From CAYRMV01 sp964425255 (GTDB lineage Bacteria > Bacteroidota > Bacteroidia > Flavobacteriales_D > Crocinitomicaceae): a stretch of DNA of 28,164 nt. The notes beneath the pieces were generated by a model. The model saw only the letters and a program-made list of their open reading frames with translations. It searched no databases and had not been told where the DNA came from. How positions within the stretch are numbered: position 1 is the first letter of the stretch; every line of letters starts with the position of its first letter. The stretch lies in NCBI GenBank assembly GCA_964425255.1, contig CAYRMV010000030.1:1-28164 (forward strand). Direction: 5' to 3'. Of this stretch, positions 14,633-23,017 are shown one piece after another. The position numbers and the translations under genes were made by a program.

Positions 14633-17605
14633 ATGAATAACTTTTTCAAACGCAACTGGCAACACTTCGTTGTAATCGCTGTAATGCTTATTTTAACTCT
14701 ATCTTACTTCAATTTACAGTTGAGTGGTTACGGATTAAAACAACATGATATTGCTCAACACAAAGGTATGTCTCACGAAGTGGTTGATTACCGTGAAAGA
14801 ACAGGAGAAGAAGTGTTGTGGACAAATTCCATGTTTGGTGGTATGCCTGCTTTTCAAATTTCCGTCATTTACAATGGGAATGTTTTCAGTGAAATGGTTA
14901 TTGTCGTTTTGAAAGTGTTGTCTTCACCGGCTGGAATTGTTCTACTTTATATGATTGGTTTCTATATCATGATGATGTGTCTCCGAATCAATCCTTGGAT
15001 TGGACTTGTTGGGGCAATTGCCTTTGCTTTTTCAACGTATGATATCATTATTTTACAAGCGGGTCACAATTCTAAAGGATTAGCTGTAGCTTTTATGGCG
15101 CCTGTTTTAGGGGCTTTTATTATGGCATATCAACGGAATCTCAAATGGGGAATCATTTTGTCAGCGTTGTTCATGAGTATTGAACTTGCGATGAATCACC
15201 TTCAAATTACCTATTACATGGGGATTTTGTTGCTGTTTGTAGGATTGGTTTTATTCGTACAAGCAATTCTTTCAAAGCAGATCAAACACTTTTTCATAAC
15301 AACGGGTGGTTTGCTTCTAGCTTATGGCGTTGCGTTGTTTATGAATTACGGAAATATCTCATTAACAAATGAATATGCTAAATACACCATTCGCGGTGGA
15401 AATGATATAACGATCACGCCTGAAGGAACTTCAAACAAAGAAAATTCGACATCTGGTTTAGATAAAGATTATGTAACGCAATGGAGTTATGGAATTGGTG
15501 AATCATTTACTTTAATTTCTCCATACGTAAAAGGGGGAGGTACTGTAGCTCTGGGAGATAGTCCGTTTGTGGATGTGGTAGATGATATGGATTTGACTTC
15601 CGAAGAAGTAAAAGGTGTAATGAATTATCCTGTTTATTGGGGTGAACAACCCATTACTTCTGGGCCTGTTTACCTTGGAATCGTTGTTGTTTTCTTAGCA
15701 TTTATTGGATTGATTTTCTTGAAAAACCCAATCAAATGGGCACTTTTAGCAACTTCAATTTTAACTTTGGCATTGTCATGGGGAAAAAATTACATGGGAT
15801 TGACTGATTTTTTCCTTGAAAACATACCTGGATACAATAAATTCCGTGCTGTAACCATCATTTTAGTAATTGTTGAATTGTGTGTTCCTGTAATTGGTGT
15901 TTTGGTTTTAGATCAACTATGGAGAGAACGTGAATTATTGAAAGAACAGAAAAAGAAATTTTTAATTGCATCGGGATCATTTGTTGTGATTTTGTTTTTG
16001 ATTAAAATGGTTGGATTGGGTGATGGGTTCTCATCTTCAAACGACGACAAACAAATAGCAGGTATTGAAAGTTCTATTCGAGGTCAATTGGCTGGAATGG
16101 ATCCTGCTACACTCATGTCTCAATACAATTTGGATATCAATAATCCGCAGCAAGTGGATGAGTTCATTCAAATGCAATCTGAACCATATATCAAGAATTT
16201 TGATGCGATGAAAGAAGTGCGTGCAGAGATTTTCAATCAAAGCATGAATCGCTCTTTGTTATTCAGTGTTTTGGCAATTGCAGTGGTTGCTTTATTCTTT
16301 TTTACTGAAATTCAAGGCATTTTTGTCGTAATTGGACTGTTGGTTTTAATCATGGCAGACTTAATTCCCGTAGCAAAAAATTATTTGGGAAATCAAGAAC
16401 AAGGTTCAGGTTATAAATATTGGGACTTGAAGGTGAATGCACTTTACCCAATATCTGCATCTACAGCTGATAATGAGATTTTACAGATGGAACTAGAACA
16501 AAATCCTGGATTAAAAAATAAAATTTCCGAAGGTGAAAAAGAGGGTAAAAACAAAGCAGAAGAGTTAGGGTTAACGGGTTCGGATAATAGGAGAGTTGTT
16601 GATGCATACAAGTTTAGTGCTTTAAATCGCAATACGAATTACCGGGTTTTTGATCTTTCAGGTGGATTTAGTAGTGCCAATGCATCCTATTTCCATAAAT
16701 CATTGGGTGGATATCATGGAGCCAAATTGCGTAATATCCAAAACTTGTTTGATTTTCATATTTCAAAGTCGAATAACAAAGTCTATGACATGTTGAATGT
16801 GAAATATTTCATACAACCGGGTGAAGGTGGAAATATGATGGCTCGACCAAACCCAACCGCAATGGGAGTTGCTTGGATGGTTAAAAATATAGAGACATTC
16901 GAAACGCCGAACGACGAAATCTTAGCCTTAGGAAATCAATTTGATTTTGTGAATGTTGGAGCAGGTCAATTGATTTTAAATGGTTCTACAACGCAAAAAG
17001 CAAAAGCGTATGGATCAGAAAAACTTCAATATGTATTGAAAGGAGATACCGTGAATATCCCACTAATGAATGGACTTCGTGAAGGAATGGAAGCTTATTT
17101 CGTGATGGATCAAAACGGTAAAACTGATTTTGTTTTGAAACAAATGATTGATAGAGATACAAGTCGTTCGTTCTTGCGTTTGGTTGAAATGAAAGTAAGC
17201 AACGAATTTAATCCGTCAGAAGAAGTTGTTATGTTGAAATCAGAGGCATCGAAATTGAAAAACAAGGTGTTTTCGGGTAAAGGATCCGTTAATTTGACGA
17301 AATACGCTCCAAACAAAATGACGTATGAAGTGAATGCGGATGGCAATCAACTCGTTGTTTTCTCAGAAATTTATTATCCAGCAGGTTGGAAAGCCTATAT
17401 CGACAACAAAGAAGTGGAAATATTCAAAGCGAATTATTTGCTTCGTGCGTTGGAAATTCCATCCGGAAAACACCAGGTTGAGTTCCGTTTCGATGTACCA
17501 AAATACAAACAAGCAAATACATTCGCTTGGATTGGTAGTATCGTTATCCTTATGGGATTAGCTTGGGGCTTTTGGTCGGATAAGAAAAAAGGCGTGAAAG
17601 TATAA
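14633..17605 (+). CDS. YfhO family membrane protein (GT-C-type, probable glycosyl transfer)
   Basis: A 990-residue protein when started at the ATG at 14633 (MNNFFKRNW). A TTG 57 bases earlier is in frame, but its extra 19 residues have no membrane or conserved character. The first half is a chain of transmembrane helices with an early G-G-M-P-A-F-Q-I periplasmic segment and a later N-I-P-G-Y-N-K-F-R-A-V loop, both typical of Bacteroidota YfhO proteins. A soluble region of about 350 residues follows, ending with the beta domain Y-Y-P-A-G-W-K-A-Y-I-D and Y-L-L-R-A-L-E-I-P-S-G and a last helix anchored by W-S-D-K-K-K-G. YfhO in Firmicutes is tied to lipoteichoic acid glycosylation; here the acceptor is unknown. 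Seven bases separate it from the GT4 gene. Confidence 0.88.
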   Translation: MNNFFKRNWQHFVVIAVMLILTLSYFNLQLSGYGLKQHDIAQHKGMSHEVVDYRERTGEEVLWTNSMFGGMPAFQISVIYNGNVFSEMVIVVLKVLSSPAGIVLLYMIGFYIMMMCLRINPWIGLVGAIAFAFSTYDIIILQAGHNSKGLAVAFMAPVLGAFIMAYQRNLKWGIILSALFMSIELAMNHLQITYYMGILLLFVGLVLFVQAILSKQIKHFFITTGGLLLAYGVALFMNYGNISLTNEYAKYTIRGGNDITITPEGTSNKENSTSGLDKDYVTQWSYGIGESFTLISPYVKGGGTVALGDSPFVDVVDDMDLTSEEVKGVMNYPVYWGEQPITSGPVYLGIVVVFLAFIGLIFLKNPIKWALLATSILTLALSWGKNYMGLTDFFLENIPGYNKFRAVTIILVIVELCVPVIGVLVLDQLWRERELLKEQKKKFLIASGSFVVILFLIKMVGLGDGFSSSNDDKQIAGIESSIRGQLAGMDPATLMSQYNLDINNPQQVDEFIQMQSEPYIKNFDAMKEVRAEIFNQSMNRSLLFSVLAIAVVALFFFTEIQGIFVVIGLLVLIMADLIPVAKNYLGNQEQGSGYKYWDLKVNALYPISASTADNEILQMELEQNPGLKNKISEGEKEGKNKAEELGLTGSDNRRVVDAYKFSALNRNTNYRVFDLSGGFSSANASYFHKSLGGYHGAKLRNIQNLFDFHISKSNNKVYDMLNVKYFIQPGEGGNMMARPNPTAMGVAWMVKNIETFETPNDEILALGNQFDFVNVGAGQLILNGSTTQKAKAYGSEKLQYVLKGDTVNIPLMNGLREGMEAYFVMDQNGKTDFVLKQMIDRDTSRSFLRLVEMKVSNEFNPSEEVVMLKSEASKLKNKVFSGKGSVNLTKYAPNKMTYEVNADGNQLVVFSEIYYPAGWKAYIDNKEVEIFKANYLLRALEIPSGKHQVEFRFDVPKYKQANTFAWIGSIVILMGLAWGFWSDKKKGVKV

Positions 17606-17612
17606 ACTAGTT

Positions 17613-18677
17613 ATGGGAAAACGACTTCTTTTGGTTGGCGCAGACTCCATTCATGTTCAAAATTATTTGGCATTAATAGAAGGATATTTTGAGGAAGTTT
17701 GGGTAATTTCTCACGGAGATAAGTATGTCTATAAAAATCATACAATTCTTGACTATAGTGTTCGAAATCCCTTTGTGATTGCATCTAACGCTCGAAAAAT
17801 AAACCAATTGATACAGTCGTTTCGACCAGATGTTATTCATTTGCAGAATATTGGAACAGGAGCTTATCATTTGTGGAAGGCAATTAAAAGATACAACATC
17901 CAAATCCCCACAGTCGCAACAGCTTGGGGGAGTGATGTCTTAGTGAGTCCGAAACGAAGTTTTGTTTTTCGAAAAATTGTCAAACACATTTTAGATGATT
18001 TTGACTTTTTTACTGCAGACGCTCATTACATGCTTTATGAAATGAATCGAATGGCGAATCGGACTTTACCAGCGGTGATAGCTAATTTTGGAATAGATCA
18101 AGATTTGTCCGAAAATCAATATCATAAAGAAAAAATCATTTATTCCAATCGACTTCATCATTCACTTTATCGAATTGACGTAATTATAGATTTATTTTTT
18201 GATTTTTTAGATTTAGTTGAAGACAAAAGTTGGAAGCTTGTAATAGCCGCCACAGGATCAGAGACAGAAAATTTAAAACAAAAAGTGAGTCAATCTGTAT
18301 ATGCTGATTCAGTTCATTTTGCTGGTTGGATACAAGCTGAAGAAAATAAAATGTGGTACCAAAAGGCTCAAATTTACATTTCGATACCAGAAAGTGATGG
18401 AACTTCGATTAGTTTGTTGGAAGCTATGTGGCACGGATGTTTACCAATTGTTTCAAATGTGCCTGCTAATCTAGAATGGATAACACCTGAATTCAATGGA
18501 ATTGTTTGGACAAATGGTGAGCAGAATCCGTTTCTTCAAATATTGAAACTTTCATCCAATGACGTTCATGTCATCAATCGAAAAATAGTAGAAATTCATG
18601 GTTCAAAAGAGGCTAATCGAGCGAAATTTATTCGTATCTATGATCAATTGACTAAAAACAAAAAAGAGCTCCGGTAA
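17613..18677 (+). CDS. Glycosyltransferase family 4 (GT-B fold)
   Basis: A 354-residue cytoplasmic or membrane-associated enzyme. The N-terminal Rossmann half has the acceptor-side segment F-R-P-D-V-I-H-L-Q-N and A-T-A-W-G-S-D-V, where GT4 proteins usually carry H-x-H or G-S-D blocks. The C-terminal nucleotide-sugar half has the family motif S-D-G-T-S-I-S-L-L-E-A-M, so the usual E-x7-E pair is Asp-x7-Glu, a known variant. This is followed by G-C-L-P-I-V-S-N. It probably transfers a sugar from a nucleotide donor to a lipid or surface glycan. The gene begins 7 bases after YfhO, so the two likely act in one glycan pathway. The stop codon lies inside the loop of a terminator hairpin. Confidence 0.88.
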   Translation: MGKRLLLVGADSIHVQNYLALIEGYFEEVWVISHGDKYVYKNHTILDYSVRNPFVIASNARKINQLIQSFRPDVIHLQNIGTGAYHLWKAIKRYNIQIPTVATAWGSDVLVSPKRSFVFRKIVKHILDDFDFFTADAHYMLYEMNRMANRTLPAVIANFGIDQDLSENQYHKEKIIYSNRLHHSLYRIDVIIDLFFDFLDLVEDKSWKLVIAATGSETENLKQKVSQSVYADSVHFAGWIQAEENKMWYQKAQIYISIPESDGTSISLLEAMWHGCLPIVSNVPANLEWITPEFNGIVWTNGEQNPFLQILKLSSNDVHVINRKIVEIHGSKEANRAKFIRIYDQLTKNKKELR

Positions 18678-18686
18678 AAGCTCTTT
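18663..18686 (+). terminator. Intrinsic terminator hairpin for the YfhO-GT4 operon
   Basis: AAAGAGCT (18663-18670) pairs perfectly with AGCTCTTT (18679-18686) around an 8-base loop that contains the stop codon (18675-18677). The 3' arm ends in three T but no longer T run follows. On the minus strand the A-rich stretch before the stem would read as a T run, so it could serve that strand better. Confidence 0.55.
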
Positions 18687-18728
18687 CCAACTAAACTATA
18701 ACTAAAAACAGTTGGTGTAGTGCGCAAA

Positions 18729-18786
18729 GGTGCGGTGTAAAATATCTTTTGTGATTCAAATATCAACAAAAAGATTTGTCCGCACC
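18729..18786. other. Long imperfect stem-loop in a convergent intergenic region
   Basis: GGTGCGG (18729-18735) is exactly complementary to CCGCACC (18780-18786). Inside it, ATCTTTTG and TGAT (18744-18755) pair with ATCA and CAAAA...GAT (18762-18775), giving 12 further pairs with two bulged A and a 6-base loop. The two stems are joined by an 8-base and a 4-base unpaired side. No T run follows on either strand, so this is not a standard terminator. It could be a small structured RNA, a transcript-end stabiliser, or a member of a dispersed repeat family. Confidence 0.5.
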
Positions 18787-18795
18787 ATAATCATT

Positions 18796-18826
18796 TTCTG
18801 AAATGCTTGTTTTGACTTCTGAAATG
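18796..18826. repeat. Ten-base direct repeat with 21-base periodicity
   Basis: TTCTGAAATG occurs at 18796-18805 and again at 18817-18826, start to start exactly 21 bases, two turns of DNA. This is the spacing used by LytTR-type regulators, and a LytTR gene ends 16 bases to the right. However, no promoter is evident here and the bases do not match the published LytTR consensus I know. Confidence 0.35.
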
Positions 18827-18841
18827 TAAATTTGATGACTT

Positions 18842-19585
18842 TTACATGAAATAATTCTCAAGTATAGCCAATGTTTCTTCTTTCTTATTTCTCGAAATAG
18901 GGACCAAAACATGGTTCATCATTTTCAAAAGTCCTCCATCTAGTTTCTGATATTCGAGAACATATTTCAAATGAATTATATAAGATTTGTGAGGACGATA
19001 AAAAGCAGGAGTTTGAAGTAGTTTTTCTTCGAAAAATTTCATCGGTTTTGAAACGGTTACTTTCTCTTTTACAAGGTGTACAATGCAATAGGAACCAGCC
19101 GCTTCAAATAAAATGACATCGTCCACAGAAACAAATCGAAAACCTTCATTGGTTGGAATACCAATTTTACGATCCGTTTTTTGTACATTTTTAAATAAGT
19201 TTTCAATCGATTCTTTTTCCAAAGTGAGCGATTTATTCTTGTAAATTTTCCCGACGGCATCTTGAAAGATGGATGGATCGATGGGTTTTAGAATGTAGTC
19301 CAAGGCGTGATAACGAAATGCTTTTACCGCAAATTGATTAAATGCAGTGATGATAATGACATGGATTTGTTGAAAGTTGATTTGATCCAATAAGTCAAAA
19401 CCCGTTCCATCTCCCATTTGAATATCAACAAAAATAAAATCGGGCTTGTAAATCGATAATGCTTCTAAACCACTAGCAACTGAATCGCATTCTGCCAGAA
19501 CACGTGTTTCTGGAAAATAACGTTCCAAGTATTTTCGGATGATTCTTCTTGAATCTATTTCGTCATCAATGATTAAGGCATTCAT
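18842..19585 (-). CDS. LytTR-family response regulator (LytR/AlgR type)
   Basis: A 247-residue cytoplasmic transcription factor. The receiver domain has the acidic pocket D-D-E (7-9), phosphoacceptor Asp54 in I-F-V-D-I-Q-M, and Lys100-region K-P-I-D. The LytTR DNA-binding domain spans about residues 140-247, seen in the segments F-V-S-V-D-D-V-I-L-F-E-A-A-G-S-Y and F-Y-R-P-H-K-S-Y-I-I-H-L-K-Y-V-L-E-Y, with a final V-L-V-P-I-S-R-N-K-K. It begins 1 base after the stop of the propeller kinase gene, so the two form a cognate pair, the usual partnership of His_kinase-family (LytS-like) kinases with LytTR regulators. Confidence 0.93.
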   Translation of the reverse strand: MNALIIDDEIDSRRIIRKYLERYFPETRVLAECDSVASGLEALSIYKPDFIFVDIQMGDGTGFDLLDQINFQQIHVIIITAFNQFAVKAFRYHALDYILKPIDPSIFQDAVGKIYKNKSLTLEKESIENLFKNVQKTDRKIGIPTNEGFRFVSVDDVILFEAAGSYCIVHLVKEKVTVSKPMKFFEEKLLQTPAFYRPHKSYIIHLKYVLEYQKLDGGLLKMMNHVLVPISRNKKEETLAILENYFM

Positions 19586-19586
19586 A

Positions 19587-22451
19587 TTATTTTATCAGCG
19601 GTATTTGGATACGAACAATTGTTCCTGAATCGGATGGTTTGTCAATGATTTCAAAAACGAATTTTCCTTTAAATTGTTTTTCAAAGATACTAATTCGTTC
19701 TTGTGTAATTTTGGAGGAAAGGGACAAATTCATTTCTTTTTTTAAAGATTCCGTTTTTTTTCGCCCAATTCCGTTGTCATCAATGATGCAAGTTAAAAGT
19801 TGGTCGGATACTTTTTCAAAATGAATCTTTAGTATTCCTCCTGATTTTACAGTGGAGAATCCGTGTAAAATGGCATTTTCAACAAAAGGTTGAATCATCA
19901 TAGTTGGAACTTTCCAATCCATTTCACTTTCTATCAGATTCCAAGTAAGTGAGTACTCAAATTTGTCTTTGAAACGCATTTTTTCGAGCGATAAATATGT
20001 TTTTAACAATTCAATTTCCTCTCGAATTGGCACATTACTCTCATTTACTTTACTTAGAATTTGACGAATGAGCTGAGCGAATTTTACGAGATAAATTTCC
20101 GCTTTTTCATTCTCTTGATAAACCAAAAAACTCTGAATCGAATTGAGTGAATTGAAAATAAAATGAGGATTCATTTGAGCTTGTAATGCCCTTTGTTCCA
20201 GTTCAATCAGTTGAAGTTGTAATCGTTCTTTACGTTTGATTTGATTTGTTCGTAATCGTATGATTAAACTTGTCAAAATGAAAGATACAACGATATATAA
20301 AAGGATGCTATACCATTTGATCCAAAAAGGTTTATCGATCTCAAAGAAAACAGGTTGTCTTAGAGATATCCATTTCCCATATTGATCAAGGTATTCAAAT
20401 TGCAAGCGATATTTACCCCAAATGGGATTCGTTAAAACCACCTCTGGGAAATTGATTTCGGTCCATTTTTTTTCATCATTGATTTTATATCTGAATCGAT
20501 TTATGGTAGCAGATGCATAATCATTGGTTCTAAATTGAATGTATAAAGTGGGAATATTTGCATCAAAAAAGGTATTAAAACTTCCCGTAACATTTGATTG
20601 TTGGGAGATACTTTCTAAAAAAAGATTTCCTTCTTTTTTGGGTGTGGTTAATTCTTGAATTGGAAACTCACAAATGCCTTTTTTAGTTGCTAACCAAATC
20701 GTATCATTTGCAAATGTGATATCGTTTATTTCATTTGAAATTAACCCATTCAATTCGGTTATTTGATGGAAAATAGTTTTGCCATTTACTTTTCGAACTA
20801 AATTTAATCCATTGTTTGTCCCCAATAGCAAATCACCGGTTGGAGTAATTTCAAGGCAATTGATATTATCACTAACAAGTCCATGTTTCATGGTCCAATG
20901 TTGGATGACAGTTGTATCTTTAAATGTAAACAATCCTTCCCCTTTAGTGACAGCGATCAATCCCCATTTGGGATGTTTTTCTAGTTGTGTAATTCTGGAA
21001 TTGAATGGTTTTTTAGTGAGACCTTTGATGTATGTTTTATTATTTTTAATGTAACTTAATCCATTGTCTGTTCCTTTCCAAATTATGGAGTCATCAGGAA
21101 ACATTGCTTTAATTCGAAAATACTTCTCATTGATTTTAGTACGGTCTTGATTTTCATAATAGATTGTTGAAATTTTGTTGTTTTTTATTTGAAGAATGGA
21201 CATCCCATTTGCATAAAACTGATTGTTTTTAACATAAACATATCTTAGTAAATAACGATCAATATTGTCAGGAATAGGAACAAAACGATTTCCATTCCAA
21301 GAAGATAAGCGCGGAATATTTATTATTAATTGGTCACTATTCGCTGCAAAACTTGTATATGTGACATTGTTTAACTTATCTTCTTTCAAAAAAGGGTAGC
21401 GTAGTTGTTGCCAACCAAAGCTCATATATCCAATAAAAACTTGATTTTTAAAATATTGAATTGAATAACTATCTTCATTTGTTAATCCATTTATTAATGT
21501 ATAATTTTTGATAGTTGGATTTACAGCGAAATAAATTCCATTTTCAAGTGTAGAATACCAAAGTCTTTTGTTTTTATCAATAAAAATGGAACTGATTGAT
21601 TTACCATTCTGTAAGTTTTTTTCAACCCATTTTTTCGTTTTCAAATTCCAAATCGAATACCCTTTTTTATATCTTCCAATGAAAAGTGAATCACCGCTAA
21701 TATGTGTAAATATGATGTTATCTCCTAATGGATATTTTTTGTTGGTTTTTAAATCATAGTACACATTTTTAAAAGTAAAAATGAAATGATTTTTTGACTT
21801 ATGTAAATTGAATCTGTTGTTGAGGTAAATACTATCTAAAAACTCAGTTTTATTACCTTTTTGAACATACATAGGCACTTTAAAAGGATAGTTTAGTGGC
21901 ATGTGAAAATTGAGTTCACTTTTATTAAAGTCAATCACTAATTTTTTCGTTTGAAGGTTTTGAACTGTTTTCTTTCCGTTTGAACTAATGTGAATATTTC
22001 CTGCAGATATAAATGAATAGGAGATAGAATTATCATTCTGAACTTGTAAATGTTTGATGGTTTCTGAAAGAATTGATGGATGCTGCTTCAATAAATAATT
22101 GTACTTATACGGATGAATTTTCTCCTTTTCAAAATAGCATAACAAGGAATTCATCGTTACAAACCAAATCTTTCCATCTGCACCTTCTACTAAATTGAAG
22201 ACTACATCATCCGTTAGACCTTCTTTTTTGGTGAAAATGCGAAAACGATGTCCATCATAACGGACAACGCCACGGTCTGTGCAAATCCAAATGTATCCTT
22301 TTCGATCTTGGTGTACAAAATAGGTCTCCGAGCTCGGAAGTCCGTTTTCTTTGGAAATGTTAATAAACTTGGGTTCAGGTGGAGTTATTTGTGCAAATTG
22401 ATTAAATACAAGAAGCGAACAGATCCAAAATAGAAATGTTCGCTTATTCAT
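19587..22451 (-). CDS. Periplasmic propeller sensor histidine kinase (LytS-like)
   Basis: A 954-residue protein started at the ATG at 22451 (MNKRTFLF). The in-frame start 54 bases earlier would overlap the upstream gene and bury the signal peptide. A signal peptide (1-21) is followed by about 600 residues of two-component-regulator propeller repeats: G-L-P-S-S-E-T-Y-F-V-H-Q-D near the start and G-L-V-S-D-N-I-N-C-L-E later are blade starts. Next are a Y_Y_Y-type domain (R-Y-K-I-N-D-E-K-K-W), one transmembrane helix (about 710-733) and a His_kinase domain with M-N-P-H-F-I-F-N-S-L-N (phosphoacceptor His763). The HATPase N-box is V-E-N-A-I-L-H (Asn859). There is no fused receiver or AraC domain, so it is not the hybrid type used for glycan sensing. 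The LytTR partner follows by 1 base. Confidence 0.93.
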   Translation of the reverse strand: MNKRTFLFWICSLLVFNQFAQITPPEPKFINISKENGLPSSETYFVHQDRKGYIWICTDRGVVRYDGHRFRIFTKKEGLTDDVVFNLVEGADGKIWFVTMNSLLCYFEKEKIHPYKYNYLLKQHPSILSETIKHLQVQNDNSISYSFISAGNIHISSNGKKTVQNLQTKKLVIDFNKSELNFHMPLNYPFKVPMYVQKGNKTEFLDSIYLNNRFNLHKSKNHFIFTFKNVYYDLKTNKKYPLGDNIIFTHISGDSLFIGRYKKGYSIWNLKTKKWVEKNLQNGKSISSIFIDKNKRLWYSTLENGIYFAVNPTIKNYTLINGLTNEDSYSIQYFKNQVFIGYMSFGWQQLRYPFLKEDKLNNVTYTSFAANSDQLIINIPRLSSWNGNRFVPIPDNIDRYLLRYVYVKNNQFYANGMSILQIKNNKISTIYYENQDRTKINEKYFRIKAMFPDDSIIWKGTDNGLSYIKNNKTYIKGLTKKPFNSRITQLEKHPKWGLIAVTKGEGLFTFKDTTVIQHWTMKHGLVSDNINCLEITPTGDLLLGTNNGLNLVRKVNGKTIFHQITELNGLISNEINDITFANDTIWLATKKGICEFPIQELTTPKKEGNLFLESISQQSNVTGSFNTFFDANIPTLYIQFRTNDYASATINRFRYKINDEKKWTEINFPEVVLTNPIWGKYRLQFEYLDQYGKWISLRQPVFFEIDKPFWIKWYSILLYIVVSFILTSLIIRLRTNQIKRKERLQLQLIELEQRALQAQMNPHFIFNSLNSIQSFLVYQENEKAEIYLVKFAQLIRQILSKVNESNVPIREEIELLKTYLSLEKMRFKDKFEYSLTWNLIESEMDWKVPTMMIQPFVENAILHGFSTVKSGGILKIHFEKVSDQLLTCIIDDNGIGRKKTESLKKEMNLSLSSKITQERISIFEKQFKGKFVFEIIDKPSDSGTIVRIQIPLIK

Positions 22452-22485
22452 TTGTGTTCGAAATAAATTAAATTTCAATGTTTTA

Positions 22486-22980
22486 TTACCATTTGACAAA
22501 TGCACGGATTTTCAATTCGGATATTTTCGGATCCGTATTGGCAGTAACCGTAACCGTTTTTATAATTTCATTACGTTGATCTGATTTGGATTGAAAGCCA
22601 ACTTCGATAAAATCAGAACCACCTGGAGGAATCGGTTTTTCTGGTTTGTGTGGTGTTGTACAGCCACAACTTGCCGATACATTTTCAATTATCAAAGGAG
22701 ATTCACCTGTGTTGGTCACTTTAAATTTTGTTGTTACCAAGGTTTCTTTTTTTACTTCTCCAAAATCATGATATACTTTCTCAAACTGAAGCGTTGTTGT
22801 ATTTCTTTTTTCTTCTTCAATGCGCTTTTTTTCTTCTTCAGCGATTTCTTTTAAACTTTCTTTCAGTTCTTTTTCAGTCATATCGTCTGCCACAACAGCG
22901 GAAACATATTCCGTATTTTTCTTTTCTGTACAAGCGAAAACGAAACTACACATACCAACTAGCAAAACAATTTTATTCAT
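22486..22980 (-). CDS. DUF1573 lipoprotein
   Basis: A 164-residue protein with a lipoprotein-like signal peptide (L-L-V-G-M-C-S-F-V-F-A-C, acylated Cys17 most likely). It continues with a charged, helix-forming linker (residues 32-60, many Glu and Lys) and a DUF1573 beta-sandwich domain from about 62. That domain shows H-D-F-G-E-V, V-T-N-T-G-E-S-P-L-I-I, the S-C-G-C-T cysteine pair and P-G-G. Such proteins are abundant in Bacteroidota envelopes; their function is not settled. It lies 37 bases after the S41 protease gene and 34 before the kinase, on the same strand, with no clear separate promoter. Confidence 0.9.
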   Translation of the reverse strand: MNKIVLLVGMCSFVFACTEKKNTEYVSAVVADDMTEKELKESLKEIAEEEKKRIEEEKRNTTTLQFEKVYHDFGEVKKETLVTTKFKVTNTGESPLIIENVSASCGCTTPHKPEKPIPPGGSDFIEVGFQSKSDQRNEIIKTVTVTANTDPKISELKIRAFVKW

Positions 22981-23017
22981 TTACTTTCGTTTAAAATAGT
23001 TACTACATTTTTGATTT

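Noticed and set aside
22452..22505. Longer start for the propeller kinase
   Set aside because: It would overlap the DUF1573 gene and place 18 polar residues before the signal peptide.
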